The position numbers and the translations under genes were made by a program. Shown here one piece after another: positions 25,601 through 37,239 of a DNA stretch of 64,000 nt. Within the stretch, counting starts at the first letter, position 1; the number at the start of each line of letters is the position of its first letter. A model generated the notes under the pieces. It saw nothing but the letters and a program-made list of their open reading frames with translations, was not told where the DNA came from and ran no database searches. The DNA is taken from positions 36,809,620-36,873,619 of the forward strand of contig JBCFYV010000001.1 of the NCBI GenBank assembly GCA_039000515.1, given 5' to 3'. Source of the stretch: Timema cristinae (lineage: Eukaryota > Arthropoda > Insecta > Phasmatodea > Timematidae).

Positions 25601-26139
25601 ATTGCAGTGTTAATTTTTTTCAACTAAACTGAATACTGAAATTCCGTTCTTCCGTGAAGGGGATAATAGAATCCAGAGTGAACTATTGGAGAATATTTAT
25701 AAGTAACATAATAACACCTATTTCAACCATATTTACTACTAATTACTGGGGATAATGATTATAAAGATACAAATTAAAGGTGATGTAACCACAATTGCTT
25801 GGAGGGAAGTTGGGAGACAATTTAGGAAAACGTGTCTCAATTTTCCTGGCCAGGACTAGAACCCTGTTTCATTCAACACTGAAAATGGACCATATAAGAT
25901 TGTTTTTTTGTCCCCATGAATACTGAAGCACTATAATATACATTATTTACCGCATTTCCTAGAACATTTATTTTACTATGTTGTTTTGTTTAATATAATA
26001 TATCAAATATTTAATTTTGTGGGTGGTTCGAGCAGATATCACACTGGTCTATAATCTATTATTAACTGGGGGCTTTCTTTTTGTAAGTTCAATCAATAAT
26101 GTTTTTACCACACTGAGATTATCAACAACTCTCAGAAAT
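25601..26139. other. AT-rich stretch with a SINE scrap
   Basis: Bases 25795-25905 resemble a reverse SINE body ('ggagggaagttgggagacaatttaggaaaacg' and 'ccaggactagaaccctg', a B-box complement). No ends can be set. Confidence 0.35.
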
Positions 26140-26275
26140 GCCCTGGTGGCGTAGTTAGCTAACACGCTAGTTTACTGTTTAGCTCGACTGACAAAGATGT
26201 GGAAATAGAGTTTCTAATCTCGCTCGGGTGAACTCGGGTAGTTTTTACTAAGTGGTTTTCCCTTGTTCTATTGAT
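26140..26275 (+). mobile_element. tRNA-derived SINE, type B, 3'-truncated
   Basis: The head 'gccctggtggcgtagttagc' (A box) and 'taacacgctagtttactg', with a worn B box, is followed by 'cgggtgaactcgggtag' and 'taagtggttttcccttgttc', where similarity stops. It matches the heads at 50976 and, in reverse, at 39211. Confidence 0.65.
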
Positions 26276-26645
26276 TTAATATTTACTATATGATGGTTAC
26301 TTAAGAAACAGTGAAGTTTTCTTGGCACTCAAACATATTAATAAATAGTTCGTTCTGTGTGTGCTAGCTGGCCGTGAATGTTCGCGTATAGAGTAAAATA
26401 GTTAAATGGCGCTTGTCTAAAAGGAGGGTTGGAACACATTATTCACTTCTTCAAGTAAAGCACTAGCAAAATACTGACAGTTTCTAATGCAGTTAACATT
26501 CATACATCTTCTAAAAATTTATGTTTTGCAGTAAGCCAACAGTTATTACTCCTTCCAATTTAATTAAAAAAAAAAATCTATTTTGTAGGCTGCATTACTA
26601 CTTATATGTTAAAAACTCATACTCCTCAAATAATTATTGGTTACC

Positions 26646-26680
<35 letters not shown>

Positions 26681-26690
26681 ATTATTATAT
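26646..26690. repeat. (ATT)n microsatellite
   Basis: About 13 ATT units with minor interruptions. An (ATT)n run is the left end of reverse SINEs elsewhere in the window, but no SINE tail follows here. Confidence 0.9.
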
Positions 26691-26794
26691 ATTATTATTG
26701 CTTTCTAAGCCAAGAATACTACAAGAGCATGATCTACAGATATATTAAACGTATAGATAGTTCGAAAGATTAACTCAATCGATAGTATGTTTTT

Positions 26795-27000
26795 ATACTG
26801 ATTTAGGGACACTAGGTTCGATTCCTGACACCGTGTAACTTTTATTTTTAATTAAACATTTGTTTTTTCTTATAACCTGATAAGCTAATGGACGGGGATG
26901 TTGAGTCGTTTCAAGTTTTAAGATAGTAACAAAGTAGTGTGCTGATTTTATCACTCGGTTCAGAAAATGCACGTCAGATACCACAAATAAATTTATAAAA
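26795..27000 (+). mobile_element. Possible SINE fragment related to the RTE-type element
   Basis: 'ctaggttcgattcctgac' at about 26811-26830 fits a tRNA B box. The right end 'cggttcagaaaatgcacgt' with 'ataccacaaataa' matches 41020-41050, the body of the RTE-type SINE. Confidence 0.4.
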
Positions 27001-27261
27001 TGAAACCTTAGGGTGATACGTGTCTCTCTAAGTGAGATCGGTTATAACTTATTAAACAAAATAAGAAAACTTAATGTGAGCTAACTTATATTAAATATAA
27101 CTTTAGCTTTAACTAGGAACCAAAATGATTACAAAACAACTTTCAGCAATATTTCTATGACTTAATAATCGGCGTTGTTTGACTAGTTTTCATTCTTTGT
27201 GCATCTTTAATGTATGCATTATTAAGGATTAAGTGTGCACTTGTTGCAGGTTATTTTGATT

Positions 27262-27350
27262 TCGTGCCTAGGCTTACCATCCTCTTCTCGTTTATGTTGT
27301 TCTGCTCCGTCGAAAGTTGTCGGCAGGCGGGATTCATGAGTAAAAGTACC
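27262..27350 (-). other. Weak candidate first exon, minus strand
   Basis: On the minus strand an ATG at about 27337 opens 'MNPACRQLSTEQNNINEKRM' and reaches a donor-like 'gatg|gtaagcc' at about 27277. The segment is GC- and CpG-richer than its surroundings. A second frame is also open, no acceptor-linked partner was found, and no family was recognised. Confidence 0.15.
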
Positions 27351-27409
27351 GAGTGAGAATAATATATAAATATTTCGAAAAGTATTATTTGCATATATTA
27401 TAATTATTA

Positions 27410-27560
27410 TTAGCACCGCGTCTTACTACCCGTTCGGGTTATACGCACTTACGCTAATGAGTAATGGTAGGGTGATAGTGAGATGAAATGAAGGACCTAC
27501 AGTTTAACGTGGAATCCGAACCACGGTGGAGGCCTGGCATTCCTCACATTCAAATTTGCA
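27410..27560 (-). mobile_element. tRNA-derived SINE, type A, 5'-truncated, reverse orientation
   Basis: 'attattattagcaccgcg' opens with the (ATT)n plus the complement of the shared tail, continues through 'tacccgttcgggttatacgc' and ends at 'accacggtggaggcctgg', the middle of the type-A body. The tRNA-like head is absent, as expected from incomplete reverse transcription. Confidence 0.8.
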
Positions 27561-28429
27561 TATAAATAAAATCATGTTTACACTATAAAACATTTGTTTT
27601 TAAAAATTACTTTTTTTAGTGTTTTCCCAATATTTTTAAAATTAGGTTTATGAAATTATTTGTTTTAAGAAAATGAGAATATTGGCATTATATTAAAATA
27701 TTTTATATGTATATATATATATATAAATTGAAACTCTCACGGTAAAAGCTTTTTAAAAAAATACCCTGCAAAATTTGGTAAAATAATAATAATAAAACGT
27801 ATACCTACGTTTTTTAATGACTCACAAATTCCGTTATTCATCTTTTTTCAAAATTGCTACCAACCCATTTCATGCGGGCACGCTATCACTGTAACCCAAG
27901 TCTTGTCTTTATATGTCTAATCGTTCAAATGTTGAGATCTGTGTGGGACCGGAAAAAGATATATAGCTTGAGTTTTTCATAAGAGTTCCATTCTTGCTAC
28001 GGAACCCAAAAAATGTTTTGTGACTTTGAGTGTAACTTACGTGTGTTTATTTTTTTTTTAATTCTATCATAATTTGTATAGATATATTATTATATTTCAA
28101 AAACAATTTTATACCAGCAATGTTTTATTCTCTTAAAGGTTGTAATTTGGTTGTTTATGAATATTTTAAATTTATTTGTAATAATGACTGAGTTAAAACA
28201 TATAGATTACATGTTGTTATGAAGAATTAGTAATTAATTTTCTTCCACAATTTTATTTATAATCAGATACATATTTGATACAATTTAACATGTGTAGGCC
28301 TACAATCAGTTACAATAATATTAATATGACAAATATGTTATAATAATTATGATTGTGTCTAAAAAATTTACAAAAATATTTCGAAACATTTTATTTGTAC
28401 AGATTGATATCTTGACTCCTAGCTATTAG
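27561..28429. other. AT-rich stretch, no feature recognised
   Basis: A short (TA)n at about 27708-27726 is the only distinct element. Confidence 0.4.
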
Positions 28430-28975
28430 TTAAAACCCAGCCGAAGTCGATCAATTTATCTTGAGCGTTAAAAAAACGTAGCACAACTTCATTCGTAGGG
28501 GAAGTTAAGTCGTCGGTCCCAAGTCGATTTTGACATTTAAGAGAACCCTTGAATGTGTGTAAAAATACCTTTCCCTGCAGAATTGGAATTCCCTCTCACT
28601 ATCGCTCATAGAAATTCTCTTTGTCGATATAATCACCCGGTGAATAATTTGCATGTTAAATACCTCATGTTCATATCAGTAGGCCGAGTTGTTATGCCGG
28701 ACAACCTTCTAAAAGTTATTTTTTTCTATCCCTCAGGAACAGTACTTTTTTTCTGGATGAAAGGTACCCTATGACCTTTTTTGTATCCCTCGGGAACAGT
28801 ACATTTTTCTTGATGAAAGGTACTTTATGTCCTTTTCTGTGCTCATGACATGTATGCAAAATTTCATGATGATCGGTCGAGTAGTTTAGGCGTGAAAGCG
28901 TATCAAACAAACAAACAAACAAACAAACAATCTAACACACATTCGCATTTATAATATTAGTTAGGATGATAGGGT
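28430..28975 (+). mobile_element. RTE-type SINE or RTE 3' end
   Basis: It begins 'aaacccagccgaagtcgatc' and ends with a hallmark arthropod RTE-like terminus. This has 'aaatttcatgatgatcggtc', 'gagtagtttaggcgtgaaagcg', a (caaa)n run at about 28903-28930, and 'cgcatttataatattag'. Within it, a 62-bp unit with 'tatccctc.ggaacagtac' and 'gatgaaaggtac' is tandemly duplicated (about 28725-28845). A related truncated copy is at 40780-41060. Confidence 0.8.
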
Positions 28976-30469
28976 CGTAGGGATGATTAAGAAAATTTTC
29001 CAGAGGGAGATCTACTAACAATTTAATCAACAAGGATTCGATTCCAACCTCCTCCAAAAGTATTAGATGTGCCTGAGACTTAGATGGAGTGACCACAGAG
29101 ATTCGAACCTCGATATCTGACGGGGTACTTGCACTGAGCTAAACATGACAGTAGAGAATTATGATCCAGACACAATTGATTACGTAATGGCACCTTACAT
29201 CTAACTACTAACGAAGATAAATTAAAATTTATTATTAGCCAATAGGATTCTAGAAATTATGTAGGCTACATCCGTATGAGATTTTATACAAAAACCCTCA
29301 CAATTTGAAAATATTTTCTTTTTACATAGCTTCAATATCACGGCAACAGGAGGTCTGCCTGACGGAGTAAACGAAGGAAGGTATGTAAGCATTGTGGTCA
29401 ACATTATGTATGTAATCAAGTGTTTCACATTTTATAATTACTGACACCTAATATTTAGATTATGAATTTAACTGTGACTTTAATTTATTTTTTTGTCAGT
29501 ATTACTAAACTTAATAGGCAGTTTTATGTAAAAATGACTTACATTTATTTAATAATTTAGTTTATTTAATAAAATTATTAATTCGGAATTTCTTTAATTT
29601 AAACCGTATGGACATTTTAATTAATGAAGAAGAATATGAATAGTGATTTTATTTAATAATTTAGATTTATACCCTATTAATATAATACGCTTTATTGATT
29701 CACTGTATGTAATACGACTCTTATGTATATTTCAACTCAAATATCTTGACGTATGAATATATTCCACGGTGTATGTTTATTATGATATACCGAAAGATGG
29801 CCTGGATAAGTAGAGGGTGGTCTTCCATGTTGGAGAGCTTCACAGAGGATGAAGCTTGTTTGGCCGAAATAACTACATCATATGATAAGTTTTGTAACTA
29901 AACTGTTTGCTCGGGCAGAGAGAACATATTTTTTGACCCTCCTCGAATCGGGACAAAACAAATATTTTGTGTTAAGGTGTGTAAAAATAACTCTGGTATT
30001 AAACAATTTATAATGGGTGGGTAGCTTACAAACAATTTATTTAAGAGTGTTTATGGTAATTTTAGGTTATCAAAAAAAAAAAAATTAATATAAATCTTTT
30101 TTTACAACTTGATGAATATTTATTCTAAATAAATTAATTAAAGACTTAATACTAAAAAATTGTTGAAGTTATACTTCTTTAGGCGCGTTTAGAAAAAATG
30201 ATGAGAGTGAAATTTTAAGATGCGCGCGCATCACTGTAACACAAAAGTAACAGGTTGAAGTTAAACCGCTCATTAAGTCTCGAAAAAAAAAAGCTACCAA
30301 CAAAATAGAAATAGAACCTCTGTTAGTCGCGCATGTTGGTACGCTCGTCGCTTCTGATCAATGTTTTCATATATATAATATTTATCCACATGTTTCTAGT
30401 TTCTACATTCACAACACGTGTTTTAGTTTCATACAAGTGCGAATTATATATGTGCTAATAAATTATATT
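28976..30469. other. AT-rich stretch with one SINE scrap
   Basis: Bases 29085-29155 look like a reverse tRNA-like head ('cacagagattcgaacctcgat', a B-box complement). Bases 30180-30345 include a 'gcgcgcgcatc' patch. No coding was found. Confidence 0.35.
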
Positions 30470-30620
30470 CAGTAGTGATTTAAATTGAATATTTTGACTA
30501 ATATTATTTACTATTCGTAAATATTAGTGAAAAAAATTGTGCTTAAAGACTTTTTCAAGTGCTACAATATAATTGAGGTTAACTATCCGTATGTATTATT
30601 TATTGATATAAATTAAAATA
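30470..30620. repeat. Left member of a 151-bp direct repeat
   Basis: Nearly identical (about five differences by eye) to 31198-31349. The two flank 577 bp of unique sequence. They lack TG...CA termini, so an LTR interpretation is not supported. Confidence 0.9.
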
Positions 30621-31049
30621 TTTTTTTTTGTATTTATTTATATTATTAGTTTAAAGTTTAAGTTCCATTAATAAAACATTAATGTTTAAAGAAACTTTAA
30701 AACTTATTTTAAAGTTATACTAACTGCCATATTTAGTGACGAGATGTCTTTGGACTTGGAGGAATACAAACCTCTTTGGATCTAGACGAAGATTACACAG
30801 TTCGTAGTTTTGTTTTGTAATACTGCAAGAAATGCCATTGCTTTGTTTGAATGTAAAAATCCAACAATAAAAGGTACGTAATTGTTTTGTTACCACTGTC
30901 TAAATTGAAATAAATTTTGTGCTTGACATACAATTTGTTATTTTAATTAATTCATTATTAATTGGAGTACAGTTATGTAGCTAATTGTATTTTAAGCCAA
31001 TACAATAATATGCCGCCATTTAAATTTATTGAAGTGACAATCATGATTT

Positions 31050-31197
31050 AATAGTTGCGCCTACTCTTGAGTGGTGGCAAATAAAAGGAGCAACTTTGCT
31101 CTCAAATTGCGCCTGCTCCTTTTAGTGAGTAGGGAATTGGAACATATTTCAAACTTGCGCTGGCGCAACTATTTGCTCCCTTTGGTGAATCCAGGCC
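31050..31197 (-). mobile_element. Possible terminus of a cut-and-paste DNA element
   Basis: The right edge reads, on the minus strand, 'gggcctggattcaccaaagg', followed by hairpin-rich words ('gttgcgccagcgcaag', 'aggagcaggcgcaatttg'). Such a GGGCCTG-type border directly abutting a repeat boundary at 31198 resembles a terminal inverted repeat. No opposite end was found. Confidence 0.3.
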
Positions 31198-31349
31198 CAG
31201 TAGTGATTTAAATTGAATATTTTGATTAATATTATTTACTATTCGTAAATATTAGTGAAAAAAGTTGTGCTTATAGACTTTTTCAAGTGCTCTAATATAA
31301 TTGAGGTTAACTATCCGTATGTATTATTTATTTATATAAATTAAAATAT
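31198..31349. repeat. Right member of the 151-bp direct repeat
   Basis: See the copy at 30470. It is followed at once by an ATT-rich junction and repeat L. Confidence 0.9.
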
Positions 31350-31359
31350 TATTATTTAA

Positions 31360-32816
31360 CATTAAAACAATTACTTCCAGTGATATTTATTATCAGTTGT
31401 ATTTCCAACTATGCATTTATTTTCAAACAAGGCACTCAACAAGTGAAGTGCACTTCAGTTTCCCATCAAGATAATTTCAAATAGCTCGGAAGTCATTTAA
31501 ATGTAATAATTAATATTATGTAAGAAACTAATTACACATTTCTCATTTAAAATTGCCAACAATTATTTTGATTTTAGAACCCCCCAATACCTTAAGAATA
31601 ATTGTGTGCCAGCCAGCTATATTTTAAATGTAGCCTTAGGATTGCAAAAATTAAGTAAATGCATAAGCGTCTTTTGTAGGCAGGAAACATTCTAAATCCA
31701 GATGTTAGAACAAAATACACTCATAGTTGGAGTCTGAACACCAGCCTCCCGGATCTTAGTTGAGAAGAGTTTTGTAGTGGAATACTAAGAGAACCCACTT
31801 TGAAGTATATATTTATCAAGGATCTCGTGGAAATAACATGAAATGTTAAGAAAATAATATCGGATTAGATTCATGAACCAAATCCACTGAAGGAATCAAT
31901 CACAACAAAAAATATATGACGTTTATTTACATTGCTTTTTAACACTTTAGGGATTAACAGCCACTCTCCAAAATAATACAGTTCCTAAACTAGTAGTTAT
32001 GTGAGAAAAGGAAAACACTTCTTTGATTTAAATCTGGTTAAGAACTGTCATATTCTTACCATGACTGCAATTTTAACATTTCACTTTGGATTTAAAATTG
32101 AAATACTATCTCCTTTAATTTCTACTAGGATTCGATGTAAATATAATAGTACATTTATGAGCAATCTAGAAAGAAAACCACTTGATACTTTATTCAATAG
32201 TACTTAATAATAATTGAGAATAATTGTTATTCATATAGGTTTAGGAAGTCAGGCTTAAAATATAATATAGTAACATCTAACTAAAATATACCTTAGGTAC
32301 CTGATTTATTGCTTAAAAATTATTTCAAATACAAATTAAATCATAAAACTTATTTAACTAAATTAAAATGAAAACGGCCTGAGTGAGTTCACAATTGAAA
32401 CAGATTACAAAATTGAAAACCAGATATATAGATCGTTCCTACTAGGTTCAGGGAATCTCCCTGTTAAATTTTCATAGAACTAAAATGCATATTTGACAGC
32501 TAACACAATACAAACAAACCACAGAAGACAGATAGATGGACAGGAAAAACTCCAAATTATCAAGTTAAGAAACCATTCTAGGCTCGTTAATAATATCAAA
32601 TCTGACATATTAGCTGACTCAGCAACGTGTCTGTCTACGGAACTAAAAGTCCCGGGTTGAATTTCCAGCATGGCCGAAAAAATTTTCATTAGTGAAATGT
32701 GTGTTTACACTTTCACAGTGATGAATTTACAACGGGATACTGGCTGTTGTTTTGGTCCTAGTCCTTTATGGTTATTAAAAACATACGACATACATAGTCA
32801 GCCGGTAGTGGTAAAC
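31360..32816. repeat. Long unclassified repeat L, second copy
   Basis: It aligns nearly throughout with 37524-39325 once the SINE in that copy is removed. Landmarks are 'ttatcagttgtatttccaac', 'gcctcccggatcttagttg', 'taagaactgtcatattc', 'aaacggcctgagtgag' and, at the right end, a tRNA-like segment 'agtcccgggttgaatttcca' plus 'tttcacagtgatgaatttac'. The left edge is ATT-rich, like the left edges of the other two copies. There is no long open frame and no recognised protein. It may be a non-autonomous retroelement with a tRNA-like 5' head at its right end, but that orientation is inference. Confidence 0.75.
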
Positions 32817-33023
32817 TTATGATTTGAATTTTTTTTAAAACCACTAATACCTACAATATGGAAACATTAACGGATGTGAGGTAAATGTAAAAAGAAAGCC
32901 CTAGTTTTTAATTTGCCATTATTATAGATCATTTGTTTTAAGTGGCTAATAACTAATGATCCATTTGTAAATGAATTTGCTAATAACAACAATTTTGCCA
33001 TTGTTTAACCATCGTATTTTTTC
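32817..33023. other. AT-rich spacer
   Basis: Lies between repeat L and the candidate TATA promoter. Nothing recognised. Confidence 0.4.
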
Positions 33024-33060
33024 TATATAAGATTTTAGTAAAGTCCTCCCTCCCTCACTT
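33024..33060 (+). promoter_or_regulatory. Candidate TATA box and initiator
   Basis: 'tatataag' at 33024-33031 is followed about 30 bases later by a 'cctcactt' initiator-like segment in a pyrimidine tract. The spacing suits an arthropod core promoter. The candidate start codon lies at 33096. Confidence 0.35.
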
Positions 33061-33095
33061 AACGCAGAGTACCAGTGGTTGAGAATCTTGCAAAC

Positions 33096-33189
33096 ATGTG
33101 CTCTTATAAGATATTGAATGGAGGCACAACCACGAAATGTAGTCGTATTTCATGGAAAACTAGTTTAATGTGCTTCTACTTCATACTTG
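33096..33189 (+). CDS. Candidate first coding exon with a signal-anchor-like end
   Basis: The ATG at 33096 has an A at -3. The frame is open for 31 codons plus one base up to a near-perfect donor 'acttg|gtaagtac' at 33190. The peptide starts 'MCSYKILNGG' and ends in a hydrophobic run 'SLMCFYFIL', as in secreted or membrane proteins of arthropods, whose first exon often ends inside the signal peptide. A TATA-like element sits about 70 bp upstream. I found no matching phase-1 acceptor exon before the assembly gap at 35665, so this is a hypothesis based on ordered signals only. Confidence 0.3.
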
Positions 33190-34838
33190 GTAAGTACATC
33201 CATGATTCTATAGAAATATTCAAAATAATAAAATTCAACATCAGTAAATAAATATAATTGTTTCTGTAGCTCGTTTTGACATGGTTTTAACTTTTATTAA
33301 TATTAAATGTTCAGCATTTAAGTTTTAGAAACCTATTATTTATAGAGAGGATAAATTCTGTAACTATAGAGGCTCTCTAATATTTATTTAAAAACTAATG
33401 AATGGATTAGGATTAGTTTATTTAAACTGTGGAGATTATTTACTGGAAAGAGTTAAGCTGTTGATAAAAGTGTAATGTATCTAAAGGCGCGATAAACAGT
33501 CACACCGAGAAGTGAGACTTGGTCCAAGAAGATACATTAAAAAAAAAAAGCTTTTCAGATGATCTATTTTAAAGCATTTGATCATTTATTCTGCGTAATT
33601 ATTAAGTAATCTTGAATATACTTCCATTTGTTTCAATTTAATTTTTAACACCAAGAAAAAACATCAACTTTAAATACCAAAAGGTGATTTTAATCATATC
33701 TATTACAAGACGAAATACATACATTTTCGCGAACAACAAAATAACACTTAAAACCAATAACAACTATATATTATAAAATTTTGATGATTTACAGAATAAC
33801 CCAGAAAGAATCAGATATGATTTGGAAAGTTAATTAGCAGTATAGGTATCTTCACTTGACCCCAGATAAGTTCCAATACAAATTTAAAATACAATACAAA
33901 TAGTAGTTATGATCCACAGGAGAAAATAATCCGTGGTGGGCAGGAAAAATCTATTAAGTCAATAATTAGCTAAAATGAACTGTGTGCACCATTCAACCAA
34001 ACAACATCTTTCTAAATGCAGACAAGAAGGAATAAGTCAAATACTAGATTCATGCTCCACATATATTCCTAATAGTAATATGTCTTAAACTTAAAAATAT
34101 TTGTTCAGGCAACAATAAGTATTACATATATTACCATTTGCCTGATTTTAAGAAATTATATTTATTACATACAGAATGAAATAATTTGTCTTGTTCCTAT
34201 TTGCTTGAAGACAGTATATTAACTCAAATCAATATATTGACATTGTCATTAATATTTTTACAGAAAATATATATCTATTTATTTGATCATTAGACACGTT
34301 TTGGAAACGCCTAACTAGTCAAAAAACATTTGTTTTTCCCATTGCCAACCTAACAGATTATAATGATGGTTAAGATCGTGACTAGTAGTTTACTGAGATT
34401 TTCTTTGTTATATTTAAATATATGAAGAGAACAGGGGAAAAACAATGAATGTCGACGCGATTGTATGGGAAATCAATGATTGTCAACTTGGTTTGTTTTA
34501 TTACAAAATAATATTATGGTCTTTAATACTAGATCAAAAATTAAGTATTTATTTTAAAAAGTTTTTTTTTGCTGTTAGTAGTGGTAAAAAACACTTAAAT
34601 CTACCTATTTTGTTTTATTGGTTTTTTCAATATTCTTTGCCTCATTCCTTCGTTTTTTATCTCAGGTTGTTTGATTTAACATAATAATGTTGGCACTGTC
34701 AATCCTGTTTTTGTGACTGATTGAATTATAATATTCTTGTGATTGTGAGCTCTATATTCTTTGCTGTTTATACTTTTAATTATGAGCGAACTGGACAGAA
34801 ATGGTTAATTTTATAAAAGAACCTGAAAAAAGAAACCA
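33190..34838. other. AT-rich stretch, no feature recognised
   Basis: Would be intron if 33096-33189 is an exon. The open frame at 34445-34684 is Leu/Phe/Ile-rich and typical of AT-rich noise. Confidence 0.35.
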
Positions 34839-35510
34839 TGCCGAATAATCTATTGATGCGATGTAGCCTTGATACGCATCCTTGAGAGTTGCATTGAAAA
34901 TCACGTGATAAATTGTAGAGTTTACTGAACAGTCACGAAGGATGCCGATGCATCCCTCTTCACGTCCTTCGATCCAAGCATGGAAAACACACGTCGTAGG
35001 TACGTTCTAGTTCAGCCTTGGTGCGGAGTTTGACCGGCAACTGTTCTATTATTATCTTAACTGAGTGTCAATTGTCAAAAATAAAAACAAAGGTTGGTTT
35101 CATTCTTTCTCTTAATTCTGAGTTTAAATCATTGCCATTAATTATATATTGATGATTTGAAAAATTTAAATAATTAATCTACATCTATGATTTAATCATG
35201 AAAAACACATCAAATTTTTCTCGCCATGATGTACAGTAAAAAACGTTGCAAACAATATCAAATGAAATGGTGAAAATTTTACGACAAACAATTTAAAACA
35301 CGCCAATTTAATATGCTAGAATAGTTTTCTTTAGGGAAGATAGATAGCCTTACAATCACTGTGGACCCATGGATGTAATAAGGTCGTTGGCGTTCGAAAT
35401 GTTTGATGAAGTGTTCGTTTGGGAAGTGCGTGGCGAGTGTGAATTCATAAAGACTGCATCTAATGGATCCTTGACAAGTATCCTTGGTCAATTCGGATAC
35501 AGTCTACGTT
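34839..35510 (-). mobile_element. TIR-type non-autonomous DNA transposon, diverged copy
   Basis: The right end, read on the minus strand, is 'gactgtatccgaattgacc', a variant of the 44811 terminus. The left end keeps 'ccgaataatctattgatg'. Internal landmarks 'gttgcattgaaaatcacgtg' (about 34893) match the inner part of the 44811-45380 element in reverse. The 70-codon open frame inside it is not recognisable. Confidence 0.5.
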
Positions 35511-35664
35511 TCACCTTGCGAGAGTACCTAACTTAAATTTTTTCCACATTATTTAGATAAAATTAATAATACGTGTGAAAAAAAAGCTTAAACATATAGC
35601 TAAACAATAATAATACTAAGCCTAAACAAACTAAAATACAAGTAACTAGATAAAAAAAAGTATT

Positions 35665-35764
35665 NNNNNNNNNNNNNNNNNNNNNNNNNNNNNNNNNNNN
35701 NNNNNNNNNNNNNNNNNNNNNNNNNNNNNNNNNNNNNNNNNNNNNNNNNNNNNNNNNNNNNNNN
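35665..35764. other. Assembly gap (100 N)
   Basis: Exactly 100 N, the usual placeholder for a gap of unknown length. Flanks are ordinary AT-rich sequence. Confidence 1.
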
Positions 35765-36119
35765 CTGTGGATGTCTACATCTAACTTGAAGTTAAACTCT
35801 GGCAAAAAAAATAAAAGTCCAGGAGACACGTAACTGAATCTTTAGATATTTTTAAAATGTTAAAGCCAGTTAATTTGTATTTATAGACTAGAGGCAGGTA
35901 GCTGCATTCTCACTATTTTTATAAGCTTGTATTTATTAGTCAATGCACAGGATTATTACAACCTCAAGTCGTATACTAAGAAGGGTGTACATCATATAAA
36001 TTTATTAATGTATTATAATATTTAGAACAATTTTTTTTGGTATGAGAAATATGTTTTATACTAAAGATTATACGCATATGTGATAATTACTCTAATGGGC
36101 CAGAAATAATTTTAGAGTA
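35765..36119. other. AT-rich stretch, no feature recognised
   Basis: Nothing recognised between the gap and the SINE. Confidence 0.4.
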
Positions 36120-36275
36120 ATCTATCCACATTTTCTTGGAAAGAGTGTGGAAAACCATTTAGAAGAAAACCACCCTAAGAGTTCAAATTCCAATCACACT
36201 GTTTTTATCAGGTCAGTCTAACATGAGAGTGACGCCTTAGACCGTTCGGCCAATGAAGTAGGTGTCTTAAAACTA
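36120..36275 (-). mobile_element. SINE fragment, type C, reverse orientation
   Basis: 'tccacattttcttggaaagagtgtggaaaacc' is the body complement. The type-C head complement 'cgccttagaccgttcggc' is followed by 'aatgaagtaggtgtc' at the right edge, matching 3155-3180. Confidence 0.6.
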
Positions 36276-36949
36276 ACTAGACTGTATCTATTAATCTATG
36301 AACAATATGACTAAAGCTTAATACTTGTATTTAAAGATGTGTGTCTGCCTTATTATTTTATATAGGTTTTATTTAATAAACAAAACATTTTTTATGGAAA
36401 AATTTAACTTCATAAAAAAAAAATTAACATGTTTTTTTATTCAAAAAGTATATATACATGTTTCTTTTCTTATGTTGGAGGGAGGAGTGAATATGTTCTA
36501 TCTTTTTTGATCAAAATCCAGCTGAAGTAAAGAGAAGGGGAGGAGGTTTTGGTTCCACCTCAATTTCATCATTTTAAGTTTAATACATTCGGTATCGTTA
36601 TTAAGCTGTGGGCTAACATTATATACGAATTATTTATTCCATACCATTTCCATGTCCGCATTCGACCAATATCCTTCCACGCTCCCAAAGTGACAACACA
36701 CACAATAATATAATTAACTCCTGGCTGTTGGTTGGAACCATTAAGAGGATAAATATTTTAATATACTTGCTTTGTGTGATTTACCGATATTGAATACTAG
36801 ACGCTTCCCCCTCGCCCCTCCCACCGCTTATTATTTTCAACACACATATTGAAGAATCATCATAGACTCTATCATTAAATATGAATGACTATCGAACATT
36901 TTATGAGGAATAAATTAAATTTTCTAAAAAAAATTCAAAATAAAATATA
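36276..36949. other. AT-rich stretch, no feature recognised
   Basis: Short Phe/Ile/Lys-rich frames only. Confidence 0.4.
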
Positions 36950-37078
36950 GCCTATGTTACTCGCTGATAATGTAGCTTTATATAGGTGAAAGTATTTTTA
37001 AAATCGCTCCAGTAGTTTTTGAATTTATCTATTACAAACAAAAAAACAAATCTTTCCTCTTATAATATTAAAGTAGAA
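36950..37078 (+). mobile_element. RTE-type retrotransposon 3' end
   Basis: 'agcctatgttactcgctgat' followed by 'aaaatcgctccagtagtttttg', an 'acaaacaaaaaaacaaat' run and 'ctcttataatatta' is the characteristic 3' terminus of an RTE-type LINE widespread in insects. Only the last ~130 bp are present. Confidence 0.75.
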
Positions 37079-37089
37079 AACATTTAGCG

Positions 37090-37215
37090 GAATTGGTCTT
37101 TCTTAAAAATTAAAATAATGTATATAAAATTAAATATATAGAATTTCCTTGGCTATATAATCACAAAAAGTCTCTTGCGCATTTACCTAAAATATAATAA
37201 CATTTATAATAATGA
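37090..37215 (-). mobile_element. LINE 3'-terminal fragment (same family as 1-740)
   Basis: 'tttcttaaaaattaaaataatg' then 'ccttggctatataatcacaaaaagtc' and 'gcgcatttacctaaaat' match 4546-4640. It stops at an AAT/ATG-rich junction beside repeat L, as at 5457. Confidence 0.65.
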
Positions 37216-37239
37216 TGATGATAGTGATAATAATAATGT

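Noticed and set aside
30470..31349. LTR retrotransposon suggested by the 151-bp direct repeats
   Set aside because: The repeats lack TG...CA ends, there is no primer-binding site or gag/pol, and only 577 bp lie between them.
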